Source: Henricia sp. BOLD:AAB3569 (Eukaryota > Echinodermata > Asteroidea > Spinulosida > Echinasteridae). Taken from it: a stretch of DNA of 64,000 bases. A program made the translations under genes and the position numbers. Shown one piece after another: positions 1-11,159 of this stretch (positions are counted from its first letter, which is position 1; each line of letters starts with the position of its first letter). The DNA lies in NCBI GenBank assembly GCA_037783545.1, contig JBBELK010000024.1, positions 2,356,001-2,420,000 of the forward strand. The letters run 5' to 3'. The notes under the pieces were generated by a model. The model saw only the letters and a program-made list of their open reading frames with translations. It was not told where the DNA came from and ran no database searches.

Positions 1-80
1 TGCGACGGTTCATCAGTTGTTACGACGCGTCGCAAATTGTTTGTGAAATCGACACCAGAAAGGCAAACATGTCAACTTAC

Positions 81-350
81 TAGTCAGGTGCCTTGCTGTG
101 CGTTGTATATTAGATCCAACCAGTAGAACCTGGACATCATACAACGTGGCCGACAGCAGTCCTACTAACTCAGCGCGTAGATCAGGGTCAGTTGGATAAA
201 TGGACGCTCGATCCGCAACCACCCCTTGTTGGTTAGAAGCAGTCACTTGATATGATGTGAAGACCGTGGATGGGTCTGCCTTACCAACGGTCAGTGTGAT
301 GGACATTGGTGTGGAGTCCAAGATTATGATCTCCCCAATTGTGGCTTTAA
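81..350 (-). CDS. FN3 domain 42 (A-type) exon, last in window
   Basis: 90 codons, phase 1-1, donor GTAAGT at 80-75. KATIGEIIILDS. The tryptophan is replaced by valine (LTVGKADPSTVF), the corner is LLSATLYDV and the end is RHLT. Bases 1-80 belong to the next intron, so further exons lie beyond the left edge. Confidence 0.87.
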
Positions 351-876
351 CTGAAGGTAAAGTAGAAATCAATACAGTCATTTAAGATTTCATGGAATTC
401 AAGAAAGCACTCCTTAGTTCAAGAAAGCACTCCTACATTTCTGAGCCCCCATTTTTCCCATGGGTGTTGAGATTTTGATACCATATCATTTCTCCTAATC
501 TGTCTCATTACTATTCCGAAATTTCGCGCTCTCAATCTGTGTGTTTTCAAGGATATTGTCAAAAAACCACCAATGTTTTGTAAACTAATTTATCAATTCC
601 ATAAAGCAGTGCAGTGATTACACCAACCTTTTTGCTTCCACATCCAAATTGGAGATTGCAATTTTCCTGTTTTCTTCCTATGGATAGTATATTGGGGAAC
701 TATTTTATATGATTGTTAGGTTAGAACGGAATCCATTTACTGGAAAAATCTGAACAATCTCCTTTAAGTGGAAATTCTGAAAGCAAGTTCGATAGATGAC
801 TATCGTAAACTATAGGTCCAGAAATGGCACTTACAAGTGGTGTCAGAATATGGACTTTTGAATACTTGCTATTTAC
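351..876 (-). other. Intron without recognised element
   Basis: 526 bases between domains 41 and 42. AT-rich, with a short direct repeat near 410-440 (CAAGAAAGCACTCCT twice). I see no ORF, TIR or SINE head. Confidence 0.6.
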
Positions 877-1143
877 CTGTTCTAGACGGTATCTCCGCTG
901 GGTTGCTCTCCCCAGCAGAAGCTGAGTTGGCACTGAGTGAGAATCTGTACTCTGTATCAGGATTCAACTCTCCGACCACGTACTCCCTGAGGCCGGGTCC
1001 CAGAACGATTGGTAAGGGGATGATTGAGGGGAAGTAGGACAAGAAGTAAGCCTCAGGGTTGCCGAGGATGGCTGCTTCCCATCGTAGCATGATGGACGAG
1101 ATAGTCACAGTGCCGATACGCAGCTGGATTGGGGGCAGTAATC
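877..1143 (-). CDS. FN3 domain 41 (B-type) exon
   Basis: 89 codons, phase 1-1, donor GTAAAT. LLPPIQLRIGTV, LRWEAAILGNPEAY, corner LNPDTEYRF, ending PSRT. Confidence 0.88.
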
Positions 1144-1215
1144 CTGGAATCGAAGCAAATATCCAACGTTAAATTGCTGCATGCTATATGAACGGTGCTT
1201 GTAGGGGAAAAAACA

Positions 1216-1345
1216 TTAAAGGCAGAGGCTCGTCAGCAATGCGCACGCGCCAAATTCGTGCCACGAAATACGCAAAGACATGGAGCTGCATATTTCGTAG
1301 CACGAAATTGGCGCGCGCGCATTGCTGACGAGCCTCCGCCTTTAA
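1216..1345. mobile_element. TTAA-flanked palindromic MITE (family 1, copy 1)
   Basis: A 130-bp hairpin. The arm TTAAAGGCAGAGGCTCGTCA is mirrored by the right end with few mismatches, and TTAA stands at both tips. A second copy lies at 46425-46565. TTAA duplication is the rule for piggyBac-type transposases, so it is probably a non-autonomous piggyBac-like element (inference). Confidence 0.7.
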
Positions 1346-1369
1346 GGCAAGTTACAATTGCAGACAATT

Positions 1370-1657
1370 GACCTTTATCACGGTGCGGCCATCTTAGTCT
1401 TGTTCCGGGCCCATAGCATGCATAGTATGTGTCGAGGATGATCAGTGCGTCTGCGCAACTGCACGATAGCTTATGTAATTGTTGTTTTGAAAGAATCACT
1501 GTCCGTGCTGCACGTTTTCCTGAACGCGCCACACATGTGCCATTGTGATGCCTACAATAATGAACAATTTCAACACAGACCTTTTTCCTGCAAGACCCGC
1601 TTTGGTTATGTTCATTTTAATAGTGGAAAGGGAAGATGGCCGCACCATGGAAAAAGT
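1370..1657. mobile_element. MITE with GACCTTTATCAC termini, copy 1
   Basis: The left end GACCTTTATCACGGTGCGGC and a right end containing AAGATGGCCGCACC form inverted termini. The outer right tip has decayed. The internal sequence recurs, in reverse orientation, at 51814-52075, where both tips are clear. Confidence 0.55.
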
Positions 1658-1689
1658 CCACTGTTGGGAACACCATTTGAAGCTAAAAA

Positions 1690-1755
1690 ATATTTCCAAG
1701 AAACTTTCTAAAAGCAATTATTTTGGAGAAATTTTTTACTTTCTGGAATTTTTCT
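1690..1755. repeat. Short dispersed repeat (also at 2857-2910)
   Basis: AAAGCAATTATTTTGGAGAA followed by a similar TTTACTTTCTGGAAT stretch occurs in the two neighbouring introns. No termini were recognised. Confidence 0.5.
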
Positions 1756-1871
1756 CAAATAGATCTTGTATTTGTATTTGTATTTATTTACCACATCCAA
1801 CAGCGGAAGAACTGCCAATTATAGGAATGGGATCAATTAACATAGATATTCGAATAACTATCAACTTCTAA

Positions 1872-2130
1872 GTTGAATTAGAAATGGCCAGAGACACCGG
1901 GGAATCCCTCCCCTTGCTCTTCACGAAATAATGCTCTGGGATCTTTAAAGTGCGTTACATGTAACACACTGGACCAACGGCTTTACATCCCTTCCGAAGG
2001 ACGGAACAAGTGTGATTAAGTGCCTTGCTCAAGAGCACAAGTGTCACGGCCCGGAATCGAACCCACATTCTAGTACTGTATGGCACAGGAACTTGAGTTC
2101 GACGCGCTAGACCGCCACCACCTCCTACCC
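1872..2130 (-). mobile_element. SINE, minus orientation
   Basis: The segment has a Pol III B-box-like GGGTTCGATTCCGG (minus strand, near 2052) and a core with GAGCAAGGCACTTAATC next to it. The tail GAGACACCGGGG at the left end is shared with the copy at 16208-16440. Its A-box region near 2100-2125 is degenerate. Confidence 0.55.
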
Positions 2131-2429
2131 TGTGACTCCCACACAGAATTGCGTGCATGTAAACAAATGGCGTCAATGTTTCAAGTCTATTCTTGCATAG
2201 CGTACTGGAATGTGGAATGTAGGTCTTTCTGTATGCATAGAATTTGGGGCTTGAGTTATTCTTAAAACAAATTTAAGTTATTTCTTCTATTTTGGGGAAA
2301 CTATTATCTCAATTCTTAAAAATAACGCTAGACTGAAAACAAAAACCACATTCTTTGAAACCTCACTCCACAAAACAAATGGTGGCTACACATTATGGAC
2401 AGCATTCAATTGGACAAGCAAGCACATAC

Positions 2430-2705
2430 TTGTTACTTGTGTGACGGCACCGAGGTCGGAATTCTGATTGTTGTCCAAGGAGATTGACAGCGCAAATCGG
2501 TACTCCGTGCCCGGTGTAAGGTTGGTTATGGTTGCAGTGGTGGTTCCCTTACGAACAAACTGAACCTCTTGCTGCGGGAGTCTAGGTGCCGGACTAATTT
2601 CAATGATGTAGCCAACGAAAACTTCAATAGTAGTTGGGGACCAGATCAGAGTCACCTCCCGAGCTTCGTAGGACTGAACAGCCAACATGCCTTCTCCTAG
2701 AGCAC
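2430..2705 (-). CDS. FN3 domain 40 (A-type) exon
   Basis: 92 codons, phase 1-1, donor GTATGT. ALGEGMLAVQS, LIWSPTTIEVFVGY, corner LTPGTEYRF, ending TQVT. Confidence 0.88.
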
Positions 2706-2947
2706 CTGATTGGTCAAGAGGAAAATAAAAGAGGTTTTGTCTTCAAAATATTACAGCTAAATGACTTCAAAGAATGTTAACACATTTTCCAAAGGATTAT
2801 GCAACAAAATCTGAAATGAGCACTATAAGAACAACTGATGGTGACATTCTATCATTAAAAAGCAATTATTTTGGAGAAATTGTTTACTTTCTGGAATGTT
2901 TGTGCCAAAACAGCACCATAAAATTTGTATGTGACACTACTGCTTAC

Positions 2948-3235
2948 TTGTGACAGCGGTTTGGTCTCCGGGCTCACTCTTGACGGCCGATGGTCCAGAC
3001 CCAACAATGTTAACAACACTGACTTTGTACTCAGTTAAAGGCAGGAGGTTTGTGATGTTATACTGGCGAAGTCCCGTGGCGGCCATGTCAGGGTTTAATC
3101 GCTGTATCAGTGTGGGTCTTTCATCACCAGGTCTAGTCAGGAAGATTTCAGATGATAGATGAGGCTCAGTTACCCATGTCAGAGGTAAGGTTGTTGGTCC
3201 AGGTGTAGCAATGATTGGTACTGGTGTGGCAGGCA
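2948..3235 (-). CDS. FN3 domain 39 (B-type) exon
   Basis: 96 codons, phase 1-1, donor GTAAGC. PATPVPIIATP, LTWVTEPHLSSEIF, LLPLTEYKV, ending TAVT. Confidence 0.88.
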
Positions 3236-3267
3236 CTGCAGGGAAATCACATTACATAAGACAATAT

Positions 3268-3457
3268 GAGAGCGGTATCACGGCCGGGCAGTCTAGTGAA
3301 TCAAACTCAAGTCCTCAGTTAATTCTGCAGGTCGTGGGTTCGAATCTGGGTCCGCCCATGTCCACGGTGCATGTGGCCTTGGGCAAGGCACTTTACCGTG
3401 AATTGCCTCTTTCAATCCAGGAGGAAATGGGTACATGTGAGGGTAGTGAAAGCTGAT
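3268..3457 (+). mobile_element. tRNA-derived SINE
   Basis: An A-box-like GGCCGGGCAGTCTAGTG, B box GGTTCGAATCTGG and the core CCTTGGGCAAGGCACTTT follow in the usual order. The same family occurs at 40768-40930, where the head resembles a tRNA with a long variable arm. Confidence 0.65.
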
Positions 3458-3585
3458 TAGTCCATGTGTGTGTAAGTTGCACAGGACAGTATGCTTCCCA
3501 GGGAGTTGAGAAGGATGATATTACTGAGCTCAATGAACACGGATGATAATGTGACAGTGCCTTGAGCATCCTTGGGATGGATATG

Positions 3586-3900
3586 CAGGCCCGTAACCAG
3601 CGAGTTTTGCGGGGGGTATCGAATAGTGCCGTCAGGCACTAGTTTTGAAACAGTAAAATGCCGACTATACATAACATTGCATACATAACGAAGAATGCAT
3701 GGATAAGTGGATGACCCCTTTTCAGATATGATCACTGTGATATACAACAACATAATACAATATAATCCAACTGGCTATATTGTGCGACAAAAAATTGAAT
3801 TATTCGAATTATTGAATTTTTATTTTGTATATAGAGCGGAACTCCCTGTTCCGCGGGGGGATCGTCCGATCCAACAGATCCCCCCCTGGTTACGGGCCTG
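3586..3900. mobile_element. hAT-like MITE
   Basis: Perfect 15-bp inverted ends (CAGGCCCGTAACCAG). GATATG lies directly on both sides (3580-3585 and 3901-3906). The CAGG start and the length of the duplication, 6 bp and possibly 8 before trimming, fit the hAT superfamily. Confidence 0.7.
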
Positions 3901-4680
3901 GATATGTGAGCGACATAAATGTGAAAGTATTACTATTATTATAATCAACTGAGATTCCAAAACAATCATTGTAGCTTTGAAGCAGAAACATTTCCTACGT
4001 AGTTGTCCTACTTTCCTTTCACAATAGTTAACTGTAGTTCAGTTTATATACATGTATCTTTTCCTTACTATATATGAAGAAGTGATTATTTCTTTTTAGG
4101 GATCATGACCCAGGGACCACCAGGGTGAATGAATTTGATACAAATTTGGGAAATCTGGATGCAGTGAAAAGCAACTTGGCTCCACCGGGATTCAAACCGC
4201 GGACCTTCTGCTTAACGTGCAGGCGCCCTACCATGAAGCCAACCCTAGCTATGAAGCCAACTGGTGTCCACATTTGTATCGAATGTCTTACTATAAATCT
4301 AACTACTTGCCAACATTTTATTATTAGTATCATCCCAAATCTTACTTTACAAGTTAACGGAAACCTTACTCAAACTGATCAGATCAATGATAACAAATAC
4401 CCTATGACGTTGTTCCACCTGAGATGGTGTCATTTTAGAGGAAATTGAAGATGGTTTTTAAAAAATGAGTGTGCGCACTCATTTTTTTCTTATATGTTTA
4501 TATTCTTTGGCAGTACACGGGTACCTTGTAAATACGCATGGATTTTTAGAGTTGAACTGCACCTAAAGATCTGAGATTTCTAAGCATTAGTTTACTGTGA
4601 CTGGTTTTTTCACAAACATAAGGAAGTCATTCTGGGAATTTATAAAAAAAACAAAAAAAACCGAACATCTATAAAGACCA

Positions 4681-4802
4681 GGGGCCAATTTCACAAAGTT
4701 CTAAGACGCGTCTTAGGAAGGGTCACTCTTCTCATCTTGGGACGTTGGTATGGGAATTAGGTCGTATTGAACTAGTCTTAACTTTTGTGAAATCGATCCC
4801 AG
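4681..4802. mobile_element. Short MITE (family GGG-CCAATTTCACAAAG), copy 1
   Basis: Inverted ends of the type GGGCCAATTTCACAAAG and TTTGTGAAATCGATCCC. A shorter relative lies at 5717-5799, on the other side of the LINE fragment. Confidence 0.55.
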
Positions 4803-4819
4803 GTCTCGGTGGCTAGTTG

Positions 4820-5703
4820 ATAATTTGTACTAATTGGTGAGACCCGTTAGTCATGCCTAGTCTAGATTATTGTTGCACAGTATGGGGTGACCGTTACGCA
4901 TCTCATAACACTGTCTTGAACAAATGCCTCAAACGTGCAGCCAGAATAATACTGAAATGCGATTTCCTAACGCCATCAGCTGACATGTTTAAAAAACTCG
5001 ACTGGCTTGCCTATCCAGAGAGAGTTAAGTACAAGAAAGCTATATTTGTCTTTAAAAGCATCAATTCCTTGGCCCCGCAGTATATGGCAAGTATATTTAC
5101 ACCTTATATTTACAAACTCGAGAAACTCGTCAATCTGCCGAAAAGACACTGAAAATTCCCTTTGCACGAAAGGGGTCTTTCGCCTCGAGTTTTGCTGTAA
5201 CTGGCGCCGCAATTTGGAACAGCCTTAGTGCACACCTTAGAACTATGTCTTCTTTGAGCTCATTCAAAACGGCACTTCGCCAAACATACACATAATATTC
5301 ACATGATCAATTTCAAGTGAGAAATGCTAATTTACGGAGTCGTATGACTTGGTTGCCATAAAATAAAACTTTAATTTTGGAGCCGGAGGGGAATTTTCCC
5401 ACTTGTTGTTTTTTTCTCTTAAAAAGGGTTTTTGCGGGTTTTTCGCCCTTCCCGTAATTAGCGTAAATGTTAGTGTCACGTGCATGTATAATAATTAATT
5501 GTGATATTGTTCTTCTGTAACCACTGGTTTTTTTATGTTGTAATTGTTGTACAAATGTATCTTATTCCAGTTTGTTTGTGATTGTGAAGTTGTTCAATTT
5601 AGTATATTTGTGTTTGCAGGGCCCCAATGGAAACCAGTTTTTGTAAACTGTTTGGGCACACCCTGGGTAAATAAATGGAATAAATAAATAAATAAATAAA
5701 TTT
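4820..5703 (+). pseudogene. L2/CR1-like LINE 3' end, broken
   Basis: Residues SLDYCCTVWGD, CLKRAARIIL and LDWLAYPERVKYKKAIFVFKS belong to the C-terminal region that follows reverse transcriptase in CR1/L2-type ORF2. A frameshift near 5145 moves the remaining part (TGAAIWNSL, then stop at about 5294) to another frame. An AAATAAAT tail at about 5675-5703 closes the copy. It is 5' truncated, and the catalytic RT motifs are absent. Confidence 0.75.
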
Positions 5704-5716
5704 AAATACATGACAA

Positions 5717-5799
5717 GGGACCGATTTCACAAAGCGCTGAGACGCATCTTAGGAGGGGTCACTTTGAACTTGTCTTAACTTTTATGAAATCGATCCCAA
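5717..5799. mobile_element. Short MITE, copy 2 of the 4681 family
   Basis: GGGACCGATTTCACAAAG at the left and TATGAAATCGATCCC at the right; 83 bp, internally deleted relative to 4681-4802. Confidence 0.55.
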
Positions 5800-5834
5800 G
5801 TCTTAAGTGATACCCGCGACTGTGTGAACCTTAC

Positions 5835-6092
5835 CTGTAAATGCAGTTGTTGTGCTAACTGGCTCCTCATTGACGGCAATTCTCAATAACACCGTGTATT
5901 TGGTGGCAGGGGTAAGGCGAGTGAAGGTGTGTTCCCGTGCCTGGGTGTTGCTGACCATTAACTGCGTGAAACCAGCAGGTTGCGGTGTGATGTCAACGTA
6001 GTAGAATGATGCGCCTTGGCAGATCCCCCATTCAACAGAAAGGGTTGTGTTGGTCGAGGATACCGTTAAGATGTCACATTCTCCAATGTTGC
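5835..6092 (-). CDS. FN3 domain 38 (A-type) exon
   Basis: 86 codons, phase 1-1, donor GTAAGG. NIGECDILTVS, VEWGICQGASFYY, corner LTPATKYTV, ending TAFT. Cysteines in the A strand and just after W-G match the pair in domain 29. No start codon lies near the exon start, so a simple ORF scan misses it. Confidence 0.89.
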
Positions 6093-6111
6093 CTGTGAAG
6101 ATAAACCATAT

Positions 6112-6265
6112 AAAAGGCCGTCCAAATTTGTCAACATTTTCACAACAGTGTTGTATTTTTTAAGACTCCTCCCCCCTCCCCCTCCTCCCTCCCTCCCTCC
6201 CTAAAAATACTACTTATCAACATTTTTCTGTCAGTACCATGAAATGTCAAAATTTTACAGTGCAT
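6112..6265. repeat. Dispersed repeat (GGCCGTCCAAA family)
   Basis: GGCCGTCCAAATTTGTCAAC followed by a C/T-rich run (CTCCCTCCCTCCC). A similar segment lies at 25525-25670, and GGGGCCGTCCATAAAGTATG at 63942 starts another relative. Confidence 0.45.
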
Positions 6266-6371
6266 ATAAAAGCAAATTTGTTTGAAATATGACGAGTCAC
6301 AAAAATTTACGCTCAAAATGCTGATGCACATGGCAATCTGTAGGAAGTATAGTCATTCGAGAAAGATAATT

Positions 6372-6660
6372 ATTATATAAAATGAAGCTTTTGTGGACAC
6401 CGTGCGTTTCTGTTACTGTGCAGAACAGAGCCCAGATTCGATGTGCGTGCACGCTGGGTGCACCACGAACACACAAGTACCCGCGCATCATGGATCGAGG
6501 GAATGGCTTGCACGCATGTGCCAGAGTACAGTAACAAAAAATACTGTACAACAGTAACAAAAGCGCATGCATTTGTAAACCATGAAAAGAACTGACAAAA
6601 ATCTTGTGGAAATCTTACAAAACAAAGAAGATAGAAGCTTCATTTTATATAACAATAATA
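6372..6660. repeat. Inverted repeat in intron
   Basis: TTATATAAAATGAAGCTT at 6374 is mirrored by AAGCTTCATTTTATATAA at about 6636. It may be a decayed fold-back element. No target duplication was recognised. Confidence 0.4.
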
Positions 6661-6766
6661 ATATTGGATGTCTTTTCGGGCGATATGAGAATATACCGCA
6701 CTCGTCATGAAAATAGTATCACCCTCACTCAAAGCCATCCAATATTATATAAATACTAGCACATAC

Positions 6767-7057
6767 TTGTAGCTGTGTTGACCTCTCTAGGCAAGCTCTC
6801 TGTCAGACTGCCTACTGTACCGCTCTCCGTAGTCACACTAATCTTGTATTGCATCGACGGTTGCAGATCATCGACAGTATACGTTAGAGTGCCTGTCCTA
6901 GGAACCACTCCAGCGGGTTGTCTCATAGCGCCTGGGGTATCTAAATCCTCCGAGTAGATCCTATAGTCATTGAACAGACCACTGGCTGGCTGCCAGGTGA
7001 CCTGGATGGACAAGGAATCAACGCTGAGCACGGTGACTGGGCCAGGCTGGTTGGGAG
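6767..7057 (-). CDS. FN3 domain 37 (B-type) exon
   Basis: 97 codons, phase 1-1, donor GTATGT. PNQPGPVTVLS, VTWQPASGLFNDY, corner LQPSMQYKI, ending NTAT. Confidence 0.9.
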
Positions 7058-7154
7058 CTGAGCAATACAAACAACAAATAAAAAACATTCATTGGCAACC
7101 GTATTACATTGTTATAAGTAAGACTTAAGGCTATGCATGGTGAAAATCAACAGA

Positions 7155-7360
7155 TAAGTGCCATACAAAATTGTGCATGTACCTCAAGCTTTTCTGTCTT
7201 ACCTTTCAGAGAAAAAAACCAGCAAAATGTAAAATAAAGGTATTAAATTGGTAAATCAAGACTTTGAATTGAATGCATCAGTGTTGCATTTTGCTGGTTA
7301 TTTTCTGAAAGGCAAGCATAATTATAAGGTTAAGGTACGTGCACAATTTTGAATGGCACA
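7155..7360. repeat. Imperfect palindrome in intron
   Basis: TGCCATACAAAATTGTGCATGTACC near 7160 is matched in reverse by GGTACGTGCACAATTTTGAATGGCA near 7335, with CTTTCAGAGAAAAAAACCAGC and its near mirror inside. Probably an old MITE. Confidence 0.5.
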
Positions 7361-7693
7361 CCAAATTAAATTCTTCATGTGTACGTGGTTTGCAGTAGCA
7401 CCACGTGAAAATCTCTTTTGTATATGTATTTCCTTAGTTTATTGTGAGTAGTGAAACGTCATTTTTTGTGCAGTGATGGCAAGAGACGGCCATCTTCACT
7501 GATTGCCATTCGCCCACGGGGACTGCGGACTTGCCGTTCGCGTGATGTGACCCGAGTGCAATGCGTACGCATTACTCCCGAGTAATGAGAACTGCACGCC
7601 CGAACGGAGCCACTATATGCAGATGCTCGGTAAAAACTCCAAACTGGGGCATAAAAGCTCAAACAAGTTACCAAAGAATATTCTGAAACGTAC

Positions 7694-7960
7694 TTGTACG
7701 CTGAGTAACTGATCTGACAACTTCCGGGTTTGTTCCAGTGAAGAACACATTGATGCGGTACTCTACTCCAGGGAAGAGGTTCTGGAAATCATACAGATAG
7801 GGCCCATTGGCATTGACAATGCCAGTATGTAGTACGCTGCCTGAAGGTGTTTGGCGGATTTCAACGCGATAGCTAATGGGGGTTTGAGACATGGTCCAGC
7901 TGACTGAAATGCTGCGTGGTGTCACGTCAGTAACGTTGATTTCACCTGGAAGTCCATCCT
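7694..7960 (-). CDS. FN3 domain 36 (A-type) exon
   Basis: 89 codons, phase 1-1, donor GTACGT. GLPGEINVTDV, VSWTMSQTPISY, corner LFPGVEYRI, ending TQRT. Confidence 0.9.
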
Positions 7961-8476
7961 CTGTAAACAAACAGATTGTGTTTGTAAATGTTGAAATTCA
8001 TTCCACAGGCACGCAAGTGTGTTATTAAAAAAAAAAGAGGAAAACGAAGAAAACAAATCTCCAACTTTGTACAGAGTTTTTATTTTCAATGAGGCAATAA
8101 AAAAAGAGTAAATCAGCTGATCTGCTGAAAGTTGCACTTTTTCTGTTTTTTGGTTTTGTTTTGTTTTCTTTTATTTTAGACAAATATTTTAGCTAATGTT
8201 CATGAATTGCATCGGTCTTTTTAACAAGAATTATCGCTCTTTCAACAATCCTATGCACAAATAATTCCAACTGAGTAACAGGAAATTAAATTTATATATG
8301 TCATACATGTATAAATTATTGCTTTATTAAATCCTGAATTTGAATAAATACTCCAAACTTTAATGGTTAAAACTCTGAAAATTGACACATTGAATAATGA
8401 CTTTTGACTCAATTGCAGAGAATTTGGACTTGACGTCATTTTGCTCTTAGTCAAGAAGAAGCCAAGAATATCTCAC
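7961..8476 (-). other. Intron without recognised element
   Basis: AT-rich sequence between domains 35 and 36 with poly-T tracts near 8150. I see no TIR, SINE head or ORF that resembles a protein family. Confidence 0.5.
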
Positions 8477-8746
8477 CCAAACGCAAGGAGCGTGTGACCT
8501 TGTCACTCTGCACACGTTCTTCATTTTCACCCACAAAAGACGAAACGCTGATGATGTATTCGATAGCTGGATTTAGACTGGTCAGTTCCCGTGTGTTGTC
8601 ACCAATGACTTGAGTTGGCAGGAAACGGCTAGGAGAGTAACACACTAGGTACTGGTTGGGTGGTACAACGCTGGTCCAGCCGAGAGTCACAGCTGTAGCA
8701 TCGGAACTGATACTTAGGACGTTTAGCTGACTAGGAACCTGTGGTT
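8477..8746 (-). CDS. FN3 domain 35 (B-type) exon
   Basis: 90 codons, phase 1-1, donor GTGAGA. PQVPSQLNVLS, LGWTSVVPPNQYLVCY with a lone cysteine, corner LNPAIEYII, ending RSLRL rather than T-T-G. Confidence 0.86.
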
Positions 8747-8826
8747 CTGTGGGAATTGGACAAGCAAAAAATAACAGCAATTCCAAAAAAATGGCAGATT
8801 TTCAGAACACCTGTCAATAACACTAA

Positions 8827-9086
8827 TGGGTCATTCTATAAATTTTGGGTCCAATTTTTCTGTCCCCCGTTACGTCTGACATCTTGTAAAATGTTGTAGT
8901 TTGTAAATTCAGGACACATTCTTTAAAATGCCTTCTAATTCAAAGAGTGATTACATAAAGTACAATTCATAAAAATATGTTTTGAAGGCATTTTTAATGA
9001 TACTTGTATGGCAAATAGCAGTATGTAAGGTGTAAACGGGACAGAAAAATGACACACGTTGGACCCCAAATTTATAGAATGACCCA
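8827..9086. mobile_element. MITE TGGGTCATTCTATAAATTT, copy 1
   Basis: 260 bp with near-perfect inverted ends TGGGTCATTCTATAAATTTT. A second copy of 258 bp in the opposite orientation lies at 24049-24306. Both contain GCATTTTTAATGATACTTGTATGGCAAAT or its complement, so they are one family. A target duplication is not clear. Confidence 0.7.
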
Positions 9087-9237
9087 AATGCATTCCATGA
9101 AATTGGAAAAAGCTAGAATATTAAATAAGTTAACATGCCTGACATTGCCTCATGCACACTAGCAAAAGAAACCTTCCCGTTACATACTTTTCCTAAAGTC
9201 TAGTTTCATAGGTCAACCTCTGCCCAGGAAAACTGAC

Positions 9238-9500
9238 CAGGGGCCAATTTCATGGCGCTGCTAAGCACAAAAATTTGCTTAGCACAGGATTTATTTGCAT
9301 TATAAAATGGATTACAAGCCAAAAATATTCGCCAACTTGTGCTCTTCGCAAGAGTAGGAGAATACCTTTCAATACACATCCCTTACGATTTTCCCGAGAC
9401 ATCATGAAAAAACTTCATAACGTGCTCGGGTTGGACTCGAACCCACGACCTCCTGCAAACAAAGCAGACGTCTTAACCACTCAACCACCGAGCTAGCCAG
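9238..9500 (-). mobile_element. tRNA-derived SINE, minus orientation
   Basis: On the minus strand: a head with TAGCTCGGTGGTTGAGTGG (A-box region) and GTGGGTTCGAGTCC (B box) at 9496-9425. The other end carries the GGGGCCAATTTCAT motif, followed by TGCTAAGCACAAAAATTTGC. Confidence 0.6.
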
Positions 9501-9590
9501 TGTTGAATGGCCGGTTCAAATCTATGTAATGATGTCGTTTCCAATCATGTTATCGGTCTTTAAATTGAACAAGCAAGCATTGACACTTAC

Positions 9591-9860
9591 TGGTGTACTG
9601 GTTGAGCATGTCACTAGACAGTCCTGTGCCAATAGGTAGAACCGTAATTTCATACCGCGAAGCCGGCTGTAAGTTTGGGCCAATCACTATCGAAGTTGTA
9701 CTGCTAGGAACATTCTCGTTGTAGACTGGGTTGTTGGACTGTGCTCGGTTGATGGCAAGGATTCTGTAATTAGTGAAATCACCCACAAAGACTCCCCAGA
9801 GAATGCGGATGGAGTTACTGGTCACCTCGTCAACTGCAATCTTACCCGGAGTAAGCGTTC
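9591..9860 (-). CDS. FN3 domain 34 (A-type) exon
   Basis: 90 codons, phase 1-1, donor GTAAGT. LTPGKIAVDEV, ILWGVFVGDFTNY, corner LQPASRYEI, ending NQYT. Confidence 0.9.
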
Positions 9861-10149
9861 CTGTAAAAACAAACAAATGACAAAAGCTTTATTCTACAAG
9901 CAGACAAACTACGCAAATTATTTTACTTATATGCCAATTTAACAATCATATTACAAGAGAAAAGAAAAATGATATAAAAAAAAATAATGTAATTTAGGCC
10001 ATCATATAACAGCATAACATTATAAAACAATGACAAATTGGCATCTGACAAAAAACAGGCGCAGTATCTTACTGTAAAAATTAGTATTTCTTTCTAATGG
10101 CATATTAAAAGTCGAAATATCAATGTGAATTCTCCAAAATATTTGTATG

Positions 10150-10240
10150 GGTCACCTTAATGGATAAGGGATTCGAACCAGAGACCTCTGATACTCCAAG
10201 CAGAGATGCTCTACCAGCTGAGCTATAATGAGCGGTGATT
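10150..10240 (-). mobile_element. tRNA-like SINE head, minus orientation
   Basis: The minus strand carries TAGCTCAGCTGGTAGAGCAT and GGTTCGAATCCC, in the A-box and B-box order. It belongs to the same SINE family as the array at 44480-45175. Confidence 0.6.
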
Positions 10241-10260
10241 TAATACTGACGAATCAAATT

Positions 10261-10318
10261 TCTTTTTTTTGGGGGGGGGGGGGGGGGGGTTGGGGGGAGG
10301 GGGGGTGGGGGAGGGGGA
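10261..10318 (+). repeat. G-rich tract
   Basis: About 50 bases that are nearly all G, in runs split by T or A, following a T run. It lies between two SINE heads and may form quadruplex structures (inference). The exact length of such a run is often uncertain in assemblies. Confidence 0.7.
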
Positions 10319-10439
10319 AAATGTTGCATAGGCGCCCAACTGAGCAACATAACAAACACGATGTTTAAAATGGTGGCTAACCACCATTGAAATGAAACAG
10401 CCAAACATGCTATAATAGAAAAATCATATGGTTTTCATT

Positions 10440-10497
10440 AGGATTCAAACCTGAGACCTCCGACTCTGCGGGCAGATGCTCTTACAACAGAGCTGGG
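10440..10497 (-). mobile_element. SINE head fragment, minus orientation
   Basis: ATTCAAACCTGAGACCTC (complement of a B box) and CAGATGCTCTTACAACAGAGCT (decayed A-box region) match units of the 44480 array. Confidence 0.5.
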
Positions 10498-10925
10498 TCT
10501 TTCCACAGTAAAGGGGGCATTTTGGCAACACAGGCCATATTTTCGAGGAAATACATTTGTCTGGTCTCAAAATAAAAGGAATAAGTTTCAGTTGTTCTAA
10601 GATAACTTAGGCCCAAAAAGGGTTACAAATAGTGTGACAACATGCCTTTCTAAAAACCCTGTGTACAAATTTATAATATACGCTCGTAACCGGGACGGCC
10701 TAAAATGTAACCCAAGTGTCCGTCCCGGTTACGAGCGTATATTGGAAATTTGTACACGGGGTATTTAGAAAGGCATGTTGTCACACTATTTGTAACTCTT
10801 TTTGGGCCTAAGTTATCTCTTCAGAACAACTGAAACTTATTTCTTTTATTTTGAGACCAGACAAAGGTATTTTCTGGAAAATATGGTCTGTGTTGCCAAA
10901 ATGCCCCCTTTACTGTGGAAAGACC
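10496..10925. mobile_element. Palindromic fold-back element
   Basis: Arms 10496-10698 and 10720-10925 are almost exact inverted copies around a 21-base loop. GGTCTTTCCACAGTAAAGGG is mirrored by the right tip. A lone arm-like copy lies at 11390-11578, in the intron that splits domain 33. Confidence 0.75.
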
Positions 10926-11159
10926 AAGCTACGATTCACAACGGTATAACCCACACACACACGCGCTCCCCCACCCCCTCTCGCGCTCCCCCCAACCCCC
11001 AGTTTTCCCTATTTTTCTCTTGGCAATGCATGGGTGCACAGCTGAGCAAAGTAAAAAGTGCAATTTTTGTATGATGCCTAATAAACAGCAAATTGAAACA
11101 ACCAAACGTACATTTCAGCCAACTATTGGAAAATACTTTTTAAAAAAGTTAAAACCTAC

